Source of the DNA: a virus
Strand: one strand, 5' to 3'
IMG/VR virus record: IMGVR_UViG_3300037827_000194
Span: 1 to 38,077 of that record
Length of the DNA stretch: 38,077 nucleotides
The first letter of the stretch is position 1. Each line of letters opens with the position of its first letter. The position numbers and the translations under genes are program-made. The notes beneath the pieces were generated by a model. That model saw nothing but the letters and a program-made list of their open reading frames with translations. It did no database searches and was not told the origin of the DNA. Of the stretch, positions 29,809-36,914 are shown one piece after another.

Positions 29809-30600
29809 ATGACGGACGACAATAACAACAAATCACAAGCATATGGAATAGAAAAGTATGAAGGTTCTTTTGACCAAGATGATTTAGGCGTCACTCAAAT
29901 TCCTACTGAAACAATCAAGACGATAAAAAACTTTACACAGCTCGCTTTATTTACATTTCTTGCCTCATGCTCCAAAGACTGGAGACTTAACGCAAAACAT
30001 CTAGCCACTCATTTTGACTGCAATAAAGAAACCATTTACAAAGCAATTGACGCGCTCATTGCTCAAGGCTTCTTAACACGCACCCAAGTAAGAAACAAAG
30101 GGAAGTTCGTAAGATACCATTATCGGTTAAGTTTAAGACAAATTAATAAATCGACCGAACCGAGTCTGGAAAAACCGTATACGGTCGAACCAGATACGGA
30201 AAATCCAGACGCATATAAAACAGAGAACTTAACAAACAAAGAAGTTATATTAAAACCCTCTGTCGATTCTAAATCGACGGCTAAGCCTAAAGAGTACAAA
30301 GAAGATTTATTATTCATGGAATTTTACAAGCTCTACCCAAACAAACAAAAGCCAACCATAGCCTACAAAGCCTTCTTGAAGCATAAGCCTACGCCTGAGT
30401 TTGTGGCTATGCTGATTACTGACCTCATGGAACGCATAGAGGGGAACTGGAAGGGAAGAGATAAAAGCAAAATACCATTTCCAGCAACTTACCTGAATGG
30501 TCGAGAATGGGAAGGCGAAATTTACGACAATGTAGTATCGACCGTTAAGAAATCGACTAAATACAAAACATGGGATGAAATTGTAGGGGACGTCGCATGA
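29809..30600 (+). CDS. Replication initiator, O-like winged-helix protein, 263 aa
   Basis: The N-terminal part has a winged helix (FTQLALFTFLASCSKDWRLN, KHLATHFDCNKETIYKAIDA, LIAQGFLTRTQVRNKGKF). A linker with Ser/Thr/Glu/Pro follows. The C-terminal part (FYKLYPNKQKPTIAYKAF, KIPFPATYLNGREWEGE) resembles the C-terminal helicase-loader contact of phage O-type initiators. It would bind origin repeats just upstream and recruit the P-like protein and host helicase. The stop overlaps the P-like ATG (ATGA). Confidence 0.78.
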   Translation: MTDDNNNKSQAYGIEKYEGSFDQDDLGVTQIPTETIKTIKNFTQLALFTFLASCSKDWRLNAKHLATHFDCNKETIYKAIDALIAQGFLTRTQVRNKGKFVRYHYRLSLRQINKSTEPSLEKPYTVEPDTENPDAYKTENLTNKEVILKPSVDSKSTAKPKEYKEDLLFMEFYKLYPNKQKPTIAYKAFLKHKPTPEFVAMLITDLMERIEGNWKGRDKSKIPFPATYLNGREWEGEIYDNVVSTVKKSTKYKTWDEIVGDVA

Positions 30601-31328
30601 AACAAATAGGCGATTTACTTAACGTAGGTAGCTTATCTGTAGCACGAGACGAAAAACAAACTTACACCACCATTGACCCATTGGCAGTTAAACTTGTTGA
30701 GTATGTATTTGCTAAGTTCTATGTGCTTTGTCGTGGTACTGATGCGTTATTCGCTGATGAGAAACGCAAACAGGCTGAAAAAACACAGTGGTATGCTTCA
30801 TTCACGCGCCAGCAATACACCTGTGTAGACCATATCCGCAAAGCATTGTTAAGGCTAGAACGTCATAAATACCCAAACCCACCACAGTTAGGCGAATTTT
30901 TATCCTGGAATGAGTCAAGCCCAGATGATTTAGGGCTTTTAAGCAAAGAACAGGCATTTAACCGTAGTGCTGAATTTATTCGTGATGGTAGTGTGAAGGG
31001 ATTATCAGACGATCAGAACATGCTAATTGGCTTATCAGTCAAGGAATCAGACCGCTATTTCATGCGCAATAACCCGATAAGCAAAACACAGCCAGTCTTT
31101 CAGCGTAACTATGAGCTAATCGTAAAAAATTACCTTGATGGCAAGATTGAGCCAATACCGAAAGGCTTAGAGGATAAGCACGAAGAAACCCAAGAGCTAC
31201 AAAAGCAGCAAGAAATCAAAAAGGACTTTGATAATTTTAAGGGCTATGAGCAATGTATGCCTGAAATAAGAAAAATGTTAGGGATGAACGCGGATGGCTC
31301 ACCAAACACCCATGTTAAGCGACGATGA
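30597..31328 (+). CDS. Helicase loader, lambda P-like, 243 aa
   Basis: Coupled to the O-like gene by an ATGA overlap. The central block QWYASFTRQQYTCVDHIRKA, then LLRLERHKYPNPPQLGEFLS, matches the P-family pattern of Trp/Phe-rich helices followed by a PxPPxxxEF motif. Such proteins load the host DnaB helicase. Residues around 190-230 are charged coil. Role is by family and synteny; the sequence is distant from lambda P. Confidence 0.72.
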   Translation: MKQIGDLLNVGSLSVARDEKQTYTTIDPLAVKLVEYVFAKFYVLCRGTDALFADEKRKQAEKTQWYASFTRQQYTCVDHIRKALLRLERHKYPNPPQLGEFLSWNESSPDDLGLLSKEQAFNRSAEFIRDGSVKGLSDDQNMLIGLSVKESDRYFMRNNPISKTQPVFQRNYELIVKNYLDGKIEPIPKGLEDKHEETQELQKQQEIKKDFDNFKGYEQCMPEIRKMLGMNADGSPNTHVKRR

Positions 31329-31629
31329 TTGCAAGTCGATTATATCCATACTTTGCAAGCGTTTATGCGTAAGACCAAAGCTTGTCGTTGAAAGACTAGT
31401 AAGCGAGGATGATAAAGACGATATGAGAAATGGCGATTTAACTATCGACCAACTCGAAGCGCATATCAAAGTATGGGTAGCTAATGGAATGCCTGACTAC
31501 GCACACGGTAAAACTGAAACCTATCACGATGAACAAAAACGTATTAAACGCGAAAAACCTTTTAATACCATCGTAGAAAATAACGAAGGGCTAATATATC
31601 GCAAACCCTTCGTTCCATATGCTGATTAG
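31294..31629 (+). CDS. Hypothetical protein after the P-like gene, 111 aa
   Basis: It overlaps the P-like gene by 35 bases. SDDDCKSIISILCKRLCVRP, KLVVERLVSEDDKDDM, then HIKVWVANGMPDYAHGKTE. The pattern 'KVWVANGMPD' recalls small proteins found near phage replication genes, but I cannot name a family. Its 3' end meets the reverse-strand operon tail to tail with a 4-base overlap. Confidence 0.65.
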   Translation: MAHQTPMLSDDDCKSIISILCKRLCVRPKLVVERLVSEDDKDDMRNGDLTIDQLEAHIKVWVANGMPDYAHGKTETYHDEQKRIKREKPFNTIVENNEGLIYRKPFVPYAD

Positions 31630-31817
31630 CTTAAGGCAAACTGCTGTAGCTTTAATAAAACGATATTACCATCAGTATCAGCGATAATATTTCTACGCTT
31701 ACCCCGTAGTATATTCACAGTAAGCTTATTATCGATTGTGGCTACATTGACCTTACAGTCTTTGTTTTTCTCAATGATAGCCCATAGTACAGCCATTATC
31801 TTAGTGATTAAGTCCAT
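31626..31817 (-). CDS. Small protein, last of reverse operon, 63 aa
   Basis: ATG at 31817 with GGAGAGGG upstream is chosen; the longer frame's ATG at 31832 overlaps that ribosome site. MDLITKIMAVLWAIIEKNKD then CKVNVATIDNKLTVNILRGK and a tail ending LLKLQQFALS. The N-terminal helix is hydrophobic and may associate with membrane. No family recognised. Overlaps or abuts the upstream gene of the same operon. Confidence 0.65.
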   Translation of the reverse strand: MDLITKIMAVLWAIIEKNKDCKVNVATIDNKLTVNILRGKRRNIIADTDGNIVLLKLQQFALS

Positions 31818-31818
31818 T

Positions 31819-32019
31819 TTAACCCTCTCCATTTTCTAATAAGTCGATATGACCTATTACCGCAAACCGAGCCTCTTGTTCAGCTTCAAAGAAATCATCT
31901 GATTCAATTTCACCATTATCATAGGGTGGACATCCTGTCCCGTAAATAATGTAATACCAACCGAAATCAATATCATACTCAATGATAAATTCATAACAAC
32001 TGTATTTTTCTCTGCTCAT
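31819..32019 (-). CDS. Small acidic protein, 66 aa
   Basis: Start overlaps the previous stop (TAATG). The product is acidic and Tyr/Trp-rich (CYEFIIEYDIDFGWYYIIYG, then NGEIESDDFFEAEQEARFA), resembling small phage proteins that mimic nucleic acid or cover protein surfaces. That is an analogy from charge only. Part of the four-gene reverse operon. Confidence 0.68.
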   Translation of the reverse strand: MSREKYSCYEFIIEYDIDFGWYYIIYGTGCPPYDNGEIESDDFFEAEQEARFAVIGHIDLLENGEG

Positions 32020-32165
32020 TATGCTGCTTCCTCATCACGCCATAAATCATATTCATAATCAGCGCGTTCATCCGCAGCACGCTCACAATCATCACACAAA
32101 CCACAGTGGCCATGACATTCGTTCTCATCACCATGCCAACCGTCCATCATTCCTCGATAGCTCAT
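32019..32165 (-). CDS. Small Cys/His-rich acidic protein, 48 aa
   Basis: ATG 32165 overlaps the previous gene's stop (ATGA), and its TAA overlaps the next ATG. The 48-residue product (MSYRGMMDGWHGDENECHGH) has CGLCDDCERAADER, giving a clustered C-x3-C-x2-C-x2-C pattern around the HGH, so a small zinc site is likely. The C-terminus is acidic. Its coding frame was supported by continuity and overlaps. Confidence 0.68.
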   Translation of the reverse strand: MSYRGMMDGWHGDENECHGHCGLCDDCERAADERADYEYDLWRDEEAA

Positions 32166-32401
32166 GCTGCAACCTCCATGTTAAGTTCACAATATTGCCT
32201 GAACTTAGGAATCATCCCGACTAGCTCATCCAAGCTGTCACTTTTTTTATGAATGAGTCCATCAACCCAAAAACGATACTCAGCTTTTTCATCACCTGAG
32301 CATGTATGACACCACATGCTTATTTCAATATTAGAGGACTTACCGACATTAACGCGAACCCAATTTGCGAACTCACGTAATTGATTGATTTGCTCATTCA
32401 T
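32162..32401 (-). CDS. Small hypothetical protein, first of reverse operon, 79 aa
   Basis: First gene after the near-consensus reverse promoter at 32454-32482, with GGAG at the ribosome site (GATAGGAG). QINQLREFANWVRVNVGKSS, then NIEISMWCHTCSGDEKAEYR (two Cys in CHTC), RFWVDGLIHKKSDSLDELV and a C-terminus KFRQYCELNMEVAA. No family recognised; the CxxC may bind metal. Confidence 0.7.
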   Translation of the reverse strand: MNEQINQLREFANWVRVNVGKSSNIEISMWCHTCSGDEKAEYRFWVDGLIHKKSDSLDELVGMIPKFRQYCELNMEVAA

Positions 32402-32410
32402 AAAAAACTC

Positions 32411-32448
32411 CTATCTCTGGTTAAAAGTAAAATTATCTTTGGTTAACG
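32411..32448 (-). promoter_or_regulatory. Two operator-like repeats in the reverse operon leader
   Basis: On the reverse strand TTAACCAGAGATA (copy at 32411-32426) and TTAACCAAAGATA (32433-32448) match the copy at 26838-26853. The distal copy overlaps the predicted transcription start of the four-gene operon. Shared only between the leaders of the two reverse-strand operons, this suggests common control. Confidence 0.55.
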
Positions 32449-32453
32449 AAGCT

Positions 32454-32482
32454 ATTATGTCAAAGTAAATAACACATGTCAA
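32454..32482 (-). promoter_or_regulatory. Near-consensus reverse promoter for the four-gene operon
   Basis: On the reverse strand TTGACA (32482-32477), a 17-base spacer and CATAAT (32459-32454) form a strong sigma70-type promoter. The spacer resembles the leftward promoter at 26910-26938 at many positions. Transcription would start near 32447 and run into the gene ending at 32162. Confidence 0.7.
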
Positions 32483-32572
32483 CTACAATTTACAATAATA
32501 ATAATTATGACTTTATGTCATCAATATAGTATGTTAGTATTTGATTTATTAGATAAGCTAAGGATAGCTATT

Positions 32573-32803
32573 ATGTTGTGTCATAGATGTCGTGGTACAG
32601 GAAGATACTTAGGCAATGGGATGATGATGACCAATTGCACTTTATGCGATGAGGATGGAAAGCCAATCAAAGCCGAACAACCTAAGATTGACCGTAAATC
32701 CAGTTCCTACCAGAAAGCTATAAAAGATATTATGGCTATTAACCCTACTATATCCCGTGCTGAGGCTGTTAAGATGTTTGACAAGGCTTATGACAAAGTT
32801 TGA
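32573..32803 (+). CDS. DnaJ-type zinc finger protein, 76 aa
   Basis: ATG 32573 with AAGGA about 8 bases upstream is chosen; an earlier in-frame ATG at 32507 extends through a poor region. MLCHRCRGTGRYLGNGMM and NCTLCDEDGKP give two CxxC pairs, the first with the CxxCxGxG arrangement of DnaJ zinc fingers. The C-terminal half is a basic helical tail (AIKDIMAINPTISRAEAVKM). It overlaps the region before the small terminase gene, suggesting a partner or regulator of packaging. Confidence 0.7.
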   Translation: MLCHRCRGTGRYLGNGMMMTNCTLCDEDGKPIKAEQPKIDRKSSSYQKAIKDIMAINPTISRAEAVKMFDKAYDKV

Positions 32804-32811
32804 GGTCAAGG

Positions 32812-33276
32812 ATGACTAAGAAAAAAATAGGTGCGCCTACAAAATATACTGAGGCTCTTGGGAAAAGGATTTGTGAGTTGATATCAACTCATCCTCACGG
32901 ATTACCTACGATAATTCGCATGTTTCCTGATTTACCTGATAGACAGAGTATTTACAATTGGTTACAGATACATAGAGAGTTTTTCGACAGTTACATGCGC
33001 GCAAAGGAACAACAAGCGCATTTATTGGCTGATGAAGTGCTTGAAGTAACGAATGATATTCCAACTTATGAAGATAAAGATGGTCATGACAGAATTGATA
33101 GCGGAATGCTAGGCAGAGGAAAACTTCAAATGGACGCATTACGTTGGAGTGCCGCAGTTCTTGCGCCCAAGTTCTATAAAGAGAATAAGAATAATGAAAA
33201 TAGCAATACAGAAGTTCATGAGGATGTTATGAAGCGTAAGCATGAACTGGATGAGAAGAATAAAAAAGAGTTTTGA
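32812..33276 (+). CDS. terS: Terminase small subunit, Sf6 gp1 type, 154 aa
   Basis: ATG 32812 with TGAGGT upstream; a longer frame from 32800 has no proper start. The N-terminal helix-turn-helix (GAPTKYTEALGKRICELIST, PDRQSIYNWLQIHREFFDSY) is followed by MRAKEQQAHLLADEVLEVTN and a charged tail, matching the Sf6-type small terminase family. It binds the packaging recognition site and regulates TerL. P22-like phages often keep pac inside this gene. Confidence 0.86.
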   Translation: MTKKKIGAPTKYTEALGKRICELISTHPHGLPTIIRMFPDLPDRQSIYNWLQIHREFFDSYMRAKEQQAHLLADEVLEVTNDIPTYEDKDGHDRIDSGMLGRGKLQMDALRWSAAVLAPKFYKENKNNENSNTEVHEDVMKRKHELDEKNKKEF

Positions 33277-33279
33277 TAA

Positions 33280-33537
33280 ATGAGTAAAGCGAATTACATA
33301 AATGGGCGGTTGGTGACTGATTTTGTGCGGTTACAAAACTGGCTCCAAAGTCGAAAGCTTGATTCACGAAATGAATGGGATTTACGATGCCATGAGATGG
33401 ATTCTCACGAAATGGCAGAACACCAAGGGTACATGAGAGCCATTCAAAGCACGATTGATGAATTGTGTAGGCTTATGAATGATTGGCCTGACTTAGATGC
33501 TCGCAGGCCGTATAAGAACAATACTAAGCCGGAATAG
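33280..33537 (+). CDS. Hypothetical protein after small terminase, 85 aa
   Basis: ATG 33280, 3 bases after terS. The product (VRLQNWLQSRKLDSRNEWDL, HEMAEHQGYMRAIQSTIDEL, ending ARRPYKNNTKPE) is helical and mildly basic. I recognise no family. Position argues for a packaging-module accessory. Confidence 0.6.
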   Translation: MSKANYINGRLVTDFVRLQNWLQSRKLDSRNEWDLRCHEMDSHEMAEHQGYMRAIQSTIDELCRLMNDWPDLDARRPYKNNTKPE

Positions 33538-33701
33538 GCATTGTATAGCTCATCTACCAAGGTGTAGAAGGAGTACTCGGGTTTGTTACGGCATTCCCAG
33601 CAAGGACGCTGCGTGCTTCCATCACGTTTATTGCTAGCAGCCCTCTGGAGAGCGCCTATAGCTCACATGCTCAAATCGCTCCCTACTGTTTGGTGTAAAT
33701 T
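33538..33701 (+). other. Leader with short hairpins
   Basis: The 164-base gap has a CTAC/GTAG stem at 33554-33567 and a TATAGCTCA motif near both ends. No tRNA cloverleaf, promoter or open frame of note. A hairpin of similar sequence (ATCTACC, CAC, GGTAG) lies at 34088-34100 before the next small gene, so a repeated leader element is possible but weak. Confidence 0.3.
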
Positions 33702-34082
33702 ATGATTGACGAAGAAATTGAAGATACACCGTACCTCACAAACAAGCGATTACTTGTCGCGTTTAAAGAAAGGCTTGATGAATTTGAAAAGCAATTAAAT
33801 CAAACGGTGGTGAATTTTGATAACTCTCAACGTTCCACGGCTGCTGGATTGCAGAATGTTTATAATGAGTTTAAAGCATTAGTATCAGGAACAATGCTCG
33901 CTTCAACTGAAAATAAGATTCAGAAGATGAGGGATGAGCTATATAGCCTAAAACGAGATTTATTAGATGATATAAAGTTTTTAAGGAAGTGTTATAAAGT
34001 AATGCCAGCAATGAGCAAGATTAAAGAGCTTGATGACGAATCTTTTGAGAGATTGCAAAAAGTATTGGCTTTAATAAGTTAA
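33702..34082 (+). CDS. Coiled-coil protein, 126 aa
   Basis: ATG 33702 has only a weak ribosome site (GGTG). Long heptad-like helices dominate: KERLDEFEKQLNQTVVNFDN, KMRDELYSLKRDLLDDIKFL, SKIKELDDESFERLQKVLAL. No membrane helix. Lies between terS and terL and may be a packaging accessory; function not assigned. Confidence 0.65.
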   Translation: MIDEEIEDTPYLTNKRLLVAFKERLDEFEKQLNQTVVNFDNSQRSTAAGLQNVYNEFKALVSGTMLASTENKIQKMRDELYSLKRDLLDDIKFLRKCYKVMPAMSKIKELDDESFERLQKVLALIS

Positions 34083-34160
34083 CTTATCTACCCACGGTAG
34101 AAAAAGTTGAGCAATCGTTATGCGTGCGCTCCTTTATTTAAGGATGATAAATGATAGGTC

Positions 34161-34325
34161 ATGTATTTAAGTACGAAATACCAAGTTTCAGATGGGCTTT
34201 GCTGCCTTATGTGGAAGAAGCAGTTTAACCATATCGAGGACATGCTCGAAAAGGTATTATTGGGCTATGGTGAAGTTGAAGAGTTTATTGAGATTTGCAA
34301 ACAAATAATTGAATATAACAGTTGA
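34161..34325 (+). CDS. Small hypothetical protein, 54 aa
   Basis: The frame from ATG 34161 reads MYLSTKYQVSDGLCCLMWKK then NHIEDMLEKVLLGYGEVEEF and IEICKQIIEYNS, an acidic amphipathic helix. Another ATG at 34209 is possible. A competing 25-codon frame from 34151 has the better ribosome site, so the true start is uncertain. No family recognised. Confidence 0.45.
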   Translation: MYLSTKYQVSDGLCCLMWKKQFNHIEDMLEKVLLGYGEVEEFIEICKQIIEYNS

Positions 34326-34342
34326 ATTAGTAGGTTTTTAGT

Positions 34343-34702
34343 ATGAATGAGTGGATTAGCATTAAAGAAAGATTGCCAAACAAATTGCAAAAAGTGTTGT
34401 TTCATTGGGTATTATGTGACTCTTTTGGCAATCCATGTGTAAAGAATGTTTCAATGGGCTATTTATGTGAAGGAGGCTGGGATATTTATGTGCCTTATCA
34501 CTCATTTGCTTTGAGGGCAGATGTTTGTCCCGTTACTCATTGGATGGAATTGCCAGAATTTCCAGAGGATGATGGATTTCCCTTTCAAAGCGCAAACATA
34601 ATTGAGATGCCAGAAAAACCTACTTTAGAGCACACCAAAGATTTTGCTGATAAGTTTTGTAGAGAGAATGATGAATTACTTAAGAGGCTGGCCGATCGAT
34701 GA
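34343..34702 (+). CDS. DUF551-containing protein, 119 aa
   Basis: WISIKERLPNKLQKVLFHWV near the N-terminus and VCPVTHWMELPEFPE further along are the DUF551 signature seen in many phages. The extra C-terminal tail is a charged helix (FADKFCRENDELLKRL). No function is known. It overlaps the next gene by 4 bases (ATGA). Confidence 0.78.
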   Translation: MNEWISIKERLPNKLQKVLFHWVLCDSFGNPCVKNVSMGYLCEGGWDIYVPYHSFALRADVCPVTHWMELPEFPEDDGFPFQSANIIEMPEKPTLEHTKDFADKFCRENDELLKRLADR

Positions 34703-35076
34703 ATAAAAAATCAATACAGAAGCTTGAGGCATTATATAAACGCATTCCCGAGATTGAGTGCAAAGGCCTTTGCCATCAAAGCTGTTCCATTGTGCCAGCC
34801 GAAGACTTAGAGATTAAAAGAGCCAGAAAAAAAATTAGCTTTAATCCATTTCGAGTATCAAATAAAGACGTTGAAAAAACAAAAGCAAAAGGTGAAATAC
34901 CAAGTTGCGGGGCTTTAAAAAACAAAAGATGTACAATTTATAGCATTAGACCTGCAATATGCCGATTGTATGGTGTAGCTGAAGGCTTAGAATGTCCTTT
35001 TGGATGTAAGCCAAAGGAAAAAGAACTGAGTAGGCAGGAAGCTTACGCTTTAATAAGGGAACTAAGGGATATATGA
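34699..35076 (+). CDS. YkgJ-family cysteine-cluster protein, 125 aa
   Basis: Cys residues recur in CKGLCHQSCS, SCGALKNKRCTIYSIRPAIC and RLYGVAEGLECPFGCKP, the pattern of the YkgJ/UPF0153 family, whose Cys cluster is believed to bind a metal. Adding CRLYGV and CPFGC is characteristic. Members are mostly bacterial, with some in phages; biological role unclear. It is coupled to the upstream DUF551 gene and to terL by 4-base overlaps. Confidence 0.8.
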   Translation: MNKKSIQKLEALYKRIPEIECKGLCHQSCSIVPAEDLEIKRARKKISFNPFRVSNKDVEKTKAKGEIPSCGALKNKRCTIYSIRPAICRLYGVAEGLECPFGCKPKEKELSRQEAYALIRELRDI

Positions 35077-36617
35077 TTCTAAGTGAGGACAAGGACGAAC
35101 TCGCATCACAATTAAGGTCAAGTTTATTAGAGTTCACGCAATTCTTCTATCCTTTGCTTACGGGTAGGCAATTTATTGTCTCTCAGCCCATTGGCCGTGA
35201 ATCGCATCACATTACTATTTGTCGCGCATTAAGCGAAGCGGCACGTCTTGAAATCCCAGACCATCGATTGCTTGTAAATATTAGTCCTGGCTCGGGTAAG
35301 TCAACCTTATTAGCGATGTGGGTCGCTTGGACAATGGCTAAATGGCCTGATTCACGCTTCCTTTATATTTCATACTCCAAAGTATTAGCCGCTAAGCACA
35401 CTGAAACAATCAAAAGAATTATGCAATTAGCGCATTATGTTTACTTATTTGACGTGAGGATTAGGCATGACTCCAAAGCAAGAGAATATTTCCAGACAAC
35501 TTCGGGTGGAGCTGTTGCAGCATTTGGGTCAGGTGGTGCAATTACTGGGCAGGATGCAGGATTGCCTGGTCTCGCACGATTCAGTGGGGCAGTTATCATT
35601 GACGATGCCCATAAACCGGATGAAGTCCATAGCGACACGATTAGACAATCAGTTATTGATAACTATCGTGAAACCATTCAGCAAAGAGCACGAGGAATCA
35701 ATGTCCCGTACATTTTCATTGGACAACGACTCCACGAGGACGATTTAGCAGCCTATTTGCTAGCTGGAAAGGATGGTTATAAGTGGACGACCGTTATTCT
35801 CAAGAGTATTGATGATGCGGGTAATGCTTTGTACCCAGAGGTTAATACGCTGGCATCATTGCAAATTAAGCAAGAACGTGACCCCTATGTATTTGCCTCA
35901 CAATACCAACAAGACCCAATACCCGCAGGTGGTGCGCTCTTCAAGCCTGAATGGTTTGTGATGATGGAAGAAGAGCCCAATGTGTTATACAGTTTCATCA
36001 CGGCTGACACGGCAGAAACCTCAAAGAGTTATAATGACGCCACAGTATTTAGCTTCTGGGGAATCTATGAAATTGAGTCCTACGGTGTAAAAACTGGCCA
36101 ATATGGGCTACACTGGATAGATACGCTAGAGTGTCGAATAGAGCCAAAGGATTTAAAACCTACCTTTCTCGATTTCTGGCAACAATGTATGAGATATGCT
36201 AAGCCGCCACAAATGGTAGCTATTGAGAAAAAGTCCACAGGTGGCACGTTACTAAGCTTATTGGATGAGATTAGAACGGTCAAGATGATGGATATTCCAA
36301 GGACTCGTGAGCAGGGTAATAAAACAAAACGATTCCTGGAAGCTCAGCCTTACCTTGCGGAAAGACGTGTTTCCTTTCCCATGTTTGGTAAGCATGTGAA
36401 ACTTTGTATTGACCACATGAGCAAGATTACAGCGAACGAAACGCACCGCTGGGATGATATAGCAGATACCGCAGCCGATGCGATAAGGATAGCTTTAATC
36501 GATAAAACAATTATATCATCACAGGTAAATGCGGTAGATTATACCCAAATGGCGAAATCAATGACTGGACAACAGAATAAGGTGAATAGATTGAGGCAAA
36601 ATGCTTACTTACGGTGA
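35073..36617 (+). CDS. terL: Terminase large subunit, 514 aa
   Basis: ATPase motifs: Walker A SPGSGKST (residues 71-78), Walker B VIIDD (174-178, with Asp where Glu is usual), and coupling-type motif IFIGQRLHEDDL (214-225). Nuclease residues: ITADTAETSK around D312, VAIEKKSTGG and HRWDDIADTAADAIRIAL near the C-terminus. It powers packaging and cuts concatemers. Length is typical. It overlaps the YkgJ-type gene and the next small gene. Confidence 0.95.
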   Translation: MILSEDKDELASQLRSSLLEFTQFFYPLLTGRQFIVSQPIGRESHHITICRALSEAARLEIPDHRLLVNISPGSGKSTLLAMWVAWTMAKWPDSRFLYISYSKVLAAKHTETIKRIMQLAHYVYLFDVRIRHDSKAREYFQTTSGGAVAAFGSGGAITGQDAGLPGLARFSGAVIIDDAHKPDEVHSDTIRQSVIDNYRETIQQRARGINVPYIFIGQRLHEDDLAAYLLAGKDGYKWTTVILKSIDDAGNALYPEVNTLASLQIKQERDPYVFASQYQQDPIPAGGALFKPEWFVMMEEEPNVLYSFITADTAETSKSYNDATVFSFWGIYEIESYGVKTGQYGLHWIDTLECRIEPKDLKPTFLDFWQQCMRYAKPPQMVAIEKKSTGGTLLSLLDEIRTVKMMDIPRTREQGNKTKRFLEAQPYLAERRVSFPMFGKHVKLCIDHMSKITANETHRWDDIADTAADAIRIALIDKTIISSQVNAVDYTQMAKSMTGQQNKVNRLRQNAYLR

Positions 36618-36855
36618 TGAAATAAAGCTATTTTTGAATGAGATGAGATTTATTCCTTCCGATAGTAGCGTATTGAATTATCCTTTAAGAGATTTATATA
36701 AGAAATTTTTTTTATATTGTTTAGAAAAAGAACCAGAAATGAAAAAAAAAGAATGGATATTATATAAACAATTTAGACAGTTAATGCGAGATAATAATTT
36801 TATAACGTTAAAATATAATGGAGTATTTAAAATATTTTATAATTTTGAAAAGTAG
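36601..36855 (+). CDS. AT-rich small protein between terL and portal, 84 aa
   Basis: Starts 17 bases inside terL. The sequence (DEIKLFLNEMRFIPSDSSVL, PLRDLYKKFFLYCLEKEPEM, LYKQFRQLMRDNNFITLKYN) has a winged-helix-like layout of helices ending in short strands, similar in shape to small DNA-binding domains at the end of viral primases. It uses TTA, ATA and AGA heavily and is noticeably AT-richer than its neighbours, so recent transfer is likely. Function unknown. Confidence 0.65.
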   Translation: MLTYGDEIKLFLNEMRFIPSDSSVLNYPLRDLYKKFFLYCLEKEPEMKKKEWILYKQFRQLMRDNNFITLKYNGVFKIFYNFEK

Positions 36856-36914
36856 ATAATTAAGATACAATAAATTCAAGCAGGGAAAGGATTTCTCTAC
36901 AAGGAGCTACAACA

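Noticed and set aside
32021-32224. Histidine-rich + strand frame of 67 codons
   Set aside because: It is antisense to the 48-residue Cys/His gene and the 79-residue gene, which have overlaps and a promoter.
34151-34228. 25-codon frame with a good ribosome site
   Set aside because: It is short and ends early, while the overlapping 54-codon frame at 34161 is longer with a coherent helix; kept only as a doubt about the start.
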